From: Defluviitaleaceae bacterium
Lineage (GTDB): Bacteria; Bacillota; Clostridia; Lachnospirales; WQUN01
Assembly: GCA_009788085.1 (NCBI GenBank)
Contig: WQSB01000005.1
Coordinates: 1 to 45,825, forward strand
Length of the DNA: 45,825 nt
Reading direction: 5' to 3'
Within the stretch, counting starts at the first letter, position 1, and every line of letters starts with the position of its first letter. Below are positions 39,790 to 45,825 of the stretch, piece after piece. A program made the translations under genes and the position numbers. The notes under the pieces are model-generated. The model was not told the DNA's origin. It ran no database searches and was given only the letters and a program-made list of their open reading frames with translations.

Positions 39790-40112
39790 TGAGCGTTCAG
39801 GAGATTGTCAGCTTTATTATTATGGGAATCGGCATAGCGTTTATGCTTGTTGGTATAATTGGCATGTTCCAGCCGAAAAAGGATTTTTATTATAGATTGC
39901 TTGTGGCCTGTAAAATTGATACCATCGGGCTTTTGACCATTGGAATCGGCTTGGCTATCCGGCATGGTTTCAGCTTTTTTACCGGAAAAATTATACTTAT
40001 TATTATTATCATAATGGTGCTTAACCCGCTGGTTGCGCATATAATTGCCCAGGCGGCTTATCGAAGCGGCTATGTTTCCATTTGCAAGGATGGCGATAGC
40101 TTTGACCACTGA
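39789..40112 (+). CDS. mrpG: Na+/H+ antiporter subunit G
   Basis: MnhG-like small 3-TM protein (GIAFMLVGIIGMFQPKKDFYYRLLVACKIDTIGLLTIGIGLAIRHG) in mrpF-G-B order. Confidence 0.82.
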   Translation: MSVQEIVSFIIMGIGIAFMLVGIIGMFQPKKDFYYRLLVACKIDTIGLLTIGIGLAIRHGFSFFTGKIILIIIIIMVLNPLVAHIIAQAAYRSGYVSICKDGDSFDH

Positions 40113-41097
40113 AATTTTACTGGTATTTTGGGTTGTCAACGCGATTTGGATTGTCTTTGCAAAAAAGACATACCGGGTCATGATTTTTTTTGGCGTTTTT
40201 TCCCTGATTACCTCGGTGATATATTTGTTTTTGGGCGCGCCGGATGTGGCTATGGCCGAAGCGGGTATTTCCGCCTTTGCCACGATATTTTTTATCGTGT
40301 GCATCGAGAAGTATTACAGCCGTGGTAGCGGCTTAAAAGCAGAAATGGCGTCCGCTGCTAAGCCAAGAAATTATTTTAAACTGGTTGCCGCCTTTGCGTT
40401 TGTGGCGATGCTTTGCGGGCTGTTTATTTTTTTCGTACCCACAACCACGGAATACGCCTATACCGAGCTTCGTGATTTGTATTTGTTCCAGTTCATGAGG
40501 GATGTGGGCGGGCGAAATGCCGTCACAGCAATTTATTTGGGATATCGCGTGTATGACACGCTTTTTGAGGCGTTGCTGCTGGTAACGGCTGTTGTGGCCG
40601 TGATTCACCTGTCTTGGTTTGACCGTACAATAGTCGCCGACGGGCGGCACAGCGAAGTCGAACGCTCGCGTATGACCAAGTTTGCCATGCGTATCGTTTG
40701 CCCGATTATTTTGCTTTTTGGTATGTATCTTGTTATGAACGGACATATCTCCGCTGGGGGAGGCTTTCTCGGGGGCTTGGCTTTTGCGCTGTTTTTGGTG
40801 TGCCGGTTTATGGTGCTTGGGGTTTACGATTTACCCATCGAAAAAGCCATGAAGCTTGAAGAGCTTGTGTTTATCAATATTATTATCCTACCGATTTTCG
40901 CCATTTTCACAGGGTTTATTTATTTCTACGGCTATGCTACAGAAATGTTTCAAAATATTTATCTTATTGCTATGAATTTTCTTGTAGGATTAAAGGTTGC
41001 CTTTGGATTTTTCGTGCTGTTTTACAGATACATTGCCATCGAACGCTTACCTGATAAAGAAGAAGTAGTCGAGGCTTTTGACGACGGGGAGGATTGA
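40090..41097 (+). CDS. mrpB: DUF4040 (MrpA C-terminal type) fused to MnhB domain
   Basis: N-terminal half VFSLITSVIYLFLGAPDVAMAEAGISAFATIFFIV (DUF4040); C-terminal half LFGMYLVMNGHISAGGGFLGGLAFALFLVCRFM (MnhB). Probable ATG 40090. Confidence 0.85.
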   Translation: MAIALTTEILLVFWVVNAIWIVFAKKTYRVMIFFGVFSLITSVIYLFLGAPDVAMAEAGISAFATIFFIVCIEKYYSRGSGLKAEMASAAKPRNYFKLVAAFAFVAMLCGLFIFFVPTTTEYAYTELRDLYLFQFMRDVGGRNAVTAIYLGYRVYDTLFEALLLVTAVVAVIHLSWFDRTIVADGRHSEVERSRMTKFAMRIVCPIILLFGMYLVMNGHISAGGGFLGGLAFALFLVCRFMVLGVYDLPIEKAMKLEELVFINIIILPIFAIFTGFIYFYGYATEMFQNIYLIAMNFLVGLKVAFGFFVLFYRYIAIERLPDKEEVVEAFDDGED

Positions 41098-41486
41098 GTA
41101 TGACTGTGGGTGACATTCACGTTCTTGAGATTTTTCCGATACTTGTGTTTTTTATCAGTTTTTTTGGCCTGATTATCAGCCGGAATATCGTCAAGGCGAT
41201 TGTGCTTATTATGCTGATGCAAACATCCGTTATTTTGTTTTGGCTGGGACTTGGGGCGCGGCTTGGGAATATCCCGCCTATTTTTCAGGATGCCACAGAA
41301 GTCTACGACCCCAATACCATTGCCGACCCGCTTCCACAGGCCTTGATGCTTACGGCAATTATTATCGGGATTGCCGTCACGGCAATTAATATTACGCTGC
41401 TTAACGCGCTTTTTAGAAAATACCAGACCGTCGATTGGCAACCCATGCAGGATTTGGCCACCGTTGACGAACGACCGGAGAGCTGA
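41094..41486 (+). CDS. mrpC: Na+/H+ antiporter subunit C (NuoK-like)
   Basis: NuoK/MnhC-like 3-TM: NIVKAIVLIMLMQTSVILFWLG, DPLPQALMLTAIIIGIAVTAINITLLNALF. Confidence 0.92.
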   Translation: MSMTVGDIHVLEIFPILVFFISFFGLIISRNIVKAIVLIMLMQTSVILFWLGLGARLGNIPPIFQDATEVYDPNTIADPLPQALMLTAIIIGIAVTAINITLLNALFRKYQTVDWQPMQDLATVDERPES

Positions 41487-41488
41487 AC

Positions 41489-43099
41489 ATGCCACCTCAG
41501 ATGCTTACTTTTTTTGTAATTGTGCCGGTGCTTATAGCCGTGTTTTTATATGTGTTTTTTACGCTTAAAATTGCTCGGGTTATTGCCATCGCGGTTCAGG
41601 CCGCGTTTATGGTTCCGGCGGCGTGGCTGCTTTTTGCCACGCAGGAATCCGAAATTGCCGTCACCGTCGGCGACTATGAAGGGTTTTTGGGTATCATTTT
41701 GCGTGCGGATTTGCTGGCCGCCGTTTTTGTATGCCTGACGGTTTTTATCTTCCTTGTAGTGGGAATTTATACCGTGCAAACACCCTACGACCGCACGAAG
41801 CGACTGTACCTTTTCCTGATTTTTTTGCTGGAGGGCGCGTTGATTGGCCTTTTCCTGACTCGGGACTTTTTTAATATTTTTGTGCTGGTGGAGGTAAGCA
41901 CAGTTGTTGTTACAATTTTGCTTATGTACGACCGGGAGCGGCGGAATTTGTTTGCCGGTATGACCTTTTTGATGGTGAATATCATTGTGATGCAGTTGTA
42001 TCTCTTTGGACTGGGGTATATCTACATGCTTACTGGCGTCATGGACATGGAGGCCGCCTCCGCAGTGCTTTACACCATGGATGACCGTTCGCTGGCGTTA
42101 CCCTACGCACTTATTATGACCAGTATCGCGTCCAAGTGCTCTCTTTTGCCCATGCTTACTTGGCTGCCCAAGGTAAATTCCCTGACAGGCTCGCGATTTA
42201 CTATTGCCGCGATTATGTCGGGGTTGCATATTAAAGCCGGGGTTTATCTTTTTATCCGCTTCCAGGATGTTTTTGGGGGGATGGGTACGGATTTCTTTCT
42301 TGTAATCGGAATAATCACCGCCGTGGCAGGGGTTATTATGGCCCTTTCCCAGACGGATGTCCGGCTGCTGCTGGCTTATTCTACAATTGCTCAAGTTGGG
42401 CTGATTATAACCGGACTCAGCTTGGGTGATGGGTATTCCAGGGTGGGGTCGCTGTTTCATATTGTAAACCATTCGCTGTTTAAGGTGGCGTTGTTCCTTT
42501 GCGCCAGCCAGATTACCTACCTTTATCATACGAAGGATATCCGCAAAATCCGCGGGGCTTTGCGCCAGACGCCCCTTATTGCCGCCGCAAATATAATGGC
42601 TATCCTTGGAATCATCGGCGCACCGTTGTTTAACGGAAGCATTTCGAAGTATTTTTTAATGAGCGGCGCAACTGGCGCAACAGAGTGGATTATTATTCTA
42701 ATTAACTTGGGGACTATTTTGGCGTTTGTTAAATACGCGGCGATTTTCTTCGGCAAGCCCCTCGGCAAGGTTCGTACCGAAGGCGGCGACGAACCGGATT
42801 TCAACAGACGCGCAGTTGTGCTGGGTTTGGGAATTATCTGCCTCGCGCTGGGAATCGGCGGCGCGCAGGCCATGGACTTTTTATTCGATGCCCCCGTCAG
42901 CTTGAGTTTTTGGAGCTACCTCGAAAAGGTTGGGATTTTCGCCGCCAGCGTGGCAATTGGCATTTTGATTTACAGGTACGCCATATCCAAGCGGGAGTTT
43001 CTGCCCAAGCTTAACGGCCTCAGCCTCAGCTTCCAGCAGATTTGCGTTTCCATCGGGGCTTTCTTTGCAGTGCTGGTGATTTATATCGGAGTGTTTTAA
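41489..43099 (+). CDS. mrpD: Na+/H+ antiporter subunit D (NuoN/MrpD-like proton-conducting transporter)
   Basis: SKCSLLPMLTWLPKVNSLTGSRFTIAAIMSGLHIKAGVYLFIRF, DVRLLLAYSTIAQVGLIITGLSL, LFHIVNHSLFKVALFL. Confidence 0.93.
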   Translation: MPPQMLTFFVIVPVLIAVFLYVFFTLKIARVIAIAVQAAFMVPAAWLLFATQESEIAVTVGDYEGFLGIILRADLLAAVFVCLTVFIFLVVGIYTVQTPYDRTKRLYLFLIFLLEGALIGLFLTRDFFNIFVLVEVSTVVVTILLMYDRERRNLFAGMTFLMVNIIVMQLYLFGLGYIYMLTGVMDMEAASAVLYTMDDRSLALPYALIMTSIASKCSLLPMLTWLPKVNSLTGSRFTIAAIMSGLHIKAGVYLFIRFQDVFGGMGTDFFLVIGIITAVAGVIMALSQTDVRLLLAYSTIAQVGLIITGLSLGDGYSRVGSLFHIVNHSLFKVALFLCASQITYLYHTKDIRKIRGALRQTPLIAAANIMAILGIIGAPLFNGSISKYFLMSGATGATEWIIILINLGTILAFVKYAAIFFGKPLGKVRTEGGDEPDFNRRAVVLGLGIICLALGIGGAQAMDFLFDAPVSLSFWSYLEKVGIFAASVAIGILIYRYAISKREFLPKLNGLSLSFQQICVSIGAFFAVLVIYIGVF

Positions 43100-43243
43100 A
43101 TGATTAGAGCCGCCAATTTATCCGATTTCCTCGCATCGCTGAAATCAATGTCCTTGCGCGTCCGCATAGCACAAAATTTACAATATGTACATATTTTATT
43201 CAATTGTATCGTGTATACTGTAGTCGTAAAAGGAGGAATTTTT

Positions 43244-44398
43244 ATGCGGAAAATATGGTTGTTTTTGATAGCGATATGCCTTGGCGGTGTGACCTTGGGG
43301 CTGGGGCTGGGTGCGGGATATGCGTTTATGCGGCATTTTACGCCGGAGCCGGAGGTTGTTACTATTGAGGTGGACAGGACCGCCAGCGTTACGACGGTTC
43401 ATGTGAACCCGCTTGCGATTCCCATTGACCCGAATGAGCCCAGCTTCGTTGACGTTATCCCTCTGGTGAAGGATTCCGTTGTGAGCATTAACGTGACGGC
43501 GGCAATGGGCCGAGGCTTCGGGCGGGGGGAAGCTCCCGGCGCGGGCTCGGGTTTCATTTTCGCCGAGGACGGGGACTATGTGTTCATCGCAACAAATAAT
43601 CACGTAATTGAAAATGCCACGTCGGTTACGATTTCCTTGGACGATAACGAAAATGTCCCGGCCGTGCCCATCGGCTGGCACAGGGATTCCGACTTGGCGG
43701 TTCTGGCGGTGTCAAAAGCGGCATTGGAAGCCAAGGGTGTTCCGTTTACTGTTGCAGTCTTTGGAGATTCGGATATAATGCGTATGGGCGACCCCGTCGT
43801 AGCCATCGGAAACGCCATGGGAGAAGGCCAAACCGTTACGCGGGGTATAATATCCGCGCTTAATCTCAATATCAATATTGACGACCCACACACGCGCTAT
43901 CGTCTGAACCTGGACGTTATGCAAACCGACGCCGCAGTAAACCGCGGCAACAGCGGCGGCCCGCTGGTAAACCGGCACGGTGAGGTTATCGGCATTGTTA
44001 CGGCCAAGCTTTTGGGCGCGGACATCGAGGGCATGGGGTATGCTTTACCCATCAATAACGTAGTCCCCGTTTTGCTGGAGCTGAAGGAAAACGGCTCGGC
44101 ACGCCAGCCCTTTATTGGCATCAGGCATGAGGAAATGAGCGAGGCCCGCGCCGCCTCCTTTAACCTGCCAGCCCCGGGAATTTTAATCCGTGCAGTTTTT
44201 CCGGACAGTCCCGCCGAAGCCGCCGGTTTACAAGTGAACGATTTAATCGTATCTTTTGGGGGTATCCGAATCGCCGGTTTCGACGATTTTGTCGCGGCAT
44301 TGGCTCTCAGCCGTCCGGGTAACGAAGTCGTTTTCGGGGTATACCGGGGACGGGAACGCTTGGACATCACGGTTACACTTGGCAGCATAATAAGATAA
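43244..44398 (+). CDS. HtrA/DegP-like serine protease with PDZ domain
   Basis: N-terminal TM; catalytic triad motifs ATNNHVIENA, HRDSDLAVLAV, NRGNSGGPLVN; C-terminal PDZ. RBS aaaggagg before ATG 43244. Confidence 0.95.
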   Translation: MRKIWLFLIAICLGGVTLGLGLGAGYAFMRHFTPEPEVVTIEVDRTASVTTVHVNPLAIPIDPNEPSFVDVIPLVKDSVVSINVTAAMGRGFGRGEAPGAGSGFIFAEDGDYVFIATNNHVIENATSVTISLDDNENVPAVPIGWHRDSDLAVLAVSKAALEAKGVPFTVAVFGDSDIMRMGDPVVAIGNAMGEGQTVTRGIISALNLNINIDDPHTRYRLNLDVMQTDAAVNRGNSGGPLVNRHGEVIGIVTAKLLGADIEGMGYALPINNVVPVLLELKENGSARQPFIGIRHEEMSEARAASFNLPAPGILIRAVFPDSPAEAAGLQVNDLIVSFGGIRIAGFDDFVAALALSRPGNEVVFGVYRGRERLDITVTLGSIIR

Positions 44399-44420
44399 CA
44401 AACAGGAGGGAATTATTAAC

Positions 44421-45665
44421 ATGAGCATTATCCGTGATTTATCCTTGGCCGAGGCCGGGATAAAAAAAATCGAATGGGTAAAAGAGTACATGCCCGTTCT
44501 GAGGCAAATTGAGGAGCAATTCAAGAGGGACAAGCCCTTTGCCGGAATGCGCATAGCCGTGTGTGTTCATTTGGAGGCCAAGACGGCGTACTTGTCCCAG
44601 GTTTTAGCGGCTGGCGGCGCGGAAGTAGCCACAACAGGCTCGAATACTCTGTCCACCAAGGACGATATCTGCGCGGGGCTGGCGTCCCAAGGATACAAGG
44701 TCTACGCATGGCACAACGCCACCGAGGAAGAATACTGGGAGCATCTGCGCAAAACTTTGGAATTTAAGCCCCATATCGTAATCGACGATGGCGGCGATTT
44801 TATGACTTTGCTTCACGGCGACTATGCCGAATACGGAGAAAATCTCCTGGGAGGCTGCGAGGAAACCACTACGGGCATTAATCGCCTGAAAGCCCGGGTT
44901 CGCGACGGCTCATTAAAATTTCCTATGATGGCCGTAAACGACGCCGACTCCAAGCACCTTTTTGACAATGTCCACGGCACGGGGCAATCCGTATGGGACA
45001 GCATTATGTACACAACCAATGTGATGCTCACCGGCCGAGACGTGGTTGTAGCCGGATACGGCTTCTGCGGCAAGGGCGTGGCCATGCGGGCCAAGGGCCT
45101 TGGTGCGCGGGTAATCGTTACGGAAATTAACCCGTGGCGTGCCATGGAGGCAGTAATGGACGGCTTCCGCGTCATGAAAATGGATGACGCAGCCCGTATT
45201 GGCGAATTCTTTGTGACAGTAACCGGCTGCAAAGACGTAATCACCGCACGCCACTACGAAGTCATGCGCCACAACGCTTTCCTTGCAAACGCCGGTCACT
45301 TCGACGTGGAATTCTCCAAACCCGACCTGGCCGCCATGTCCACAAAAATTGAGGAACGCCGCCCCTTTATCGAAGGGTATCATCTAAAAGACGGCCGAAT
45401 CCTAAACGTCCTTGCCGATGGCAAGCTCGTAAACATAGTAGCTGGCAACGGCCACCCCGCCGACATCATGGACATGAGCTTTGCGCTACAGGCCATGGGC
45501 GCGTTGCACATCGCCAAAAACGGCAAAAACATGAAGCCGGATTTATACTCCATCCCCCTAGAAATTGACCGCGAAATAGCTTTGATGAAGTCCAAATCCA
45601 TGGGCCTCGGCCTTGATGTCCTCACCCCGGAGCAAGACGCTTATATCAACGGCTACGAGCACTAA
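44421..45665 (+). CDS. ahcY: Adenosylhomocysteinase
   Basis: LAEAGIKKIEWVKEYMPVLRQIEEQF, VHLEAKTAYLSQVLAAGGAEVATTGSNTLSTKDD, VVVAGYGFCGKGVAMRAKGLGARVIVTEINPWRAMEA. Confidence 0.96.
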   Translation: MSIIRDLSLAEAGIKKIEWVKEYMPVLRQIEEQFKRDKPFAGMRIAVCVHLEAKTAYLSQVLAAGGAEVATTGSNTLSTKDDICAGLASQGYKVYAWHNATEEEYWEHLRKTLEFKPHIVIDDGGDFMTLLHGDYAEYGENLLGGCEETTTGINRLKARVRDGSLKFPMMAVNDADSKHLFDNVHGTGQSVWDSIMYTTNVMLTGRDVVVAGYGFCGKGVAMRAKGLGARVIVTEINPWRAMEAVMDGFRVMKMDDAARIGEFFVTVTGCKDVITARHYEVMRHNAFLANAGHFDVEFSKPDLAAMSTKIEERRPFIEGYHLKDGRILNVLADGKLVNIVAGNGHPADIMDMSFALQAMGALHIAKNGKNMKPDLYSIPLEIDREIALMKSKSMGLGLDVLTPEQDAYINGYEH

Positions 45666-45749
45666 GGGGTGAGCGAGGGTTGTCTCGCGAACGGAAAAAC
45701 CCCGTGATTGCTCAGTTTGCTCACGGTCGTGCCGGCCTGGGGCGACAAA

Positions 45750-45803
45750 GAAAGGCGGGAATTCGCTTGCAGATTTAATCATCTGCGCGAATTCTCGCCT
45801 TTC
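45750..45803 (+). terminator. Long hairpin downstream of ahcY, probable terminator
   Basis: gaaaggcgggaattcgc(tt)gcagat / atctgcgcgaattctcgcctttc stem with one G-U wobble and a 2-nt bulge. Confidence 0.65.
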
Positions 45804-45825
45804 TAGTTGCCGCCATGCGCCGCAC

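Noticed and set aside
1-45825. CRISPR arrays, tRNA/rRNA genes, intact transposons or prophage
   Set aside because: No regularly spaced repeats, tRNA-like cloverleafs, rRNA sequence, transposase or phage structural genes were seen in the window.

Overview
The window is a 45.8 kb chromosomal segment from a spore-forming Firmicute (Clostridia-like: spoIIE, sigH, glgC/glgD, dnaD plus a dnaI/dnaC-like loader). Most of it is ordinary housekeeping: serS, ispF-cysS-mrnC-rlmB-yacP-sigH, a membrane pyrophosphatase, murC, glgCD, spoIIE, an Mrp-type antiporter operon, htrA and ahcY. Five points stand out. (1) Two adjacent giant secreted proteins (2003 and 1633 aa) contain almost no lysine after their signal peptides, although Arg is abundant; they share a C-terminal module. 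(2) The dnaD/murC intergenic region holds a cluster of DnaA boxes: three perfect TTATCCACA 9-mers, two of them directly abutting, plus several one-mismatch sites. Gene strand bias switches in the same area. (3) The intergenic region between an ECF-like sigma factor and degV is a perfectly symmetric divergent promoter, TGCAAC-N17-TGTCTA on both strands, sharing a central GTTGCAAC palindrome. (4) The conserved cysS-mrnC-rlmB-yacP-sigH cluster is interrupted by accessory modules: a Uma2 gene, a DUF6273-like fragment, and a PIN-domain/72-aa toxin-antitoxin-like pair coupled to its neighbours by short overlaps. (5) The Mrp operon lacks the large NuoL-like MrpA subunit and has a DUF4040-MnhB fusion. 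All calls come from reading the sequence and supplied ORFs; no database search was run.
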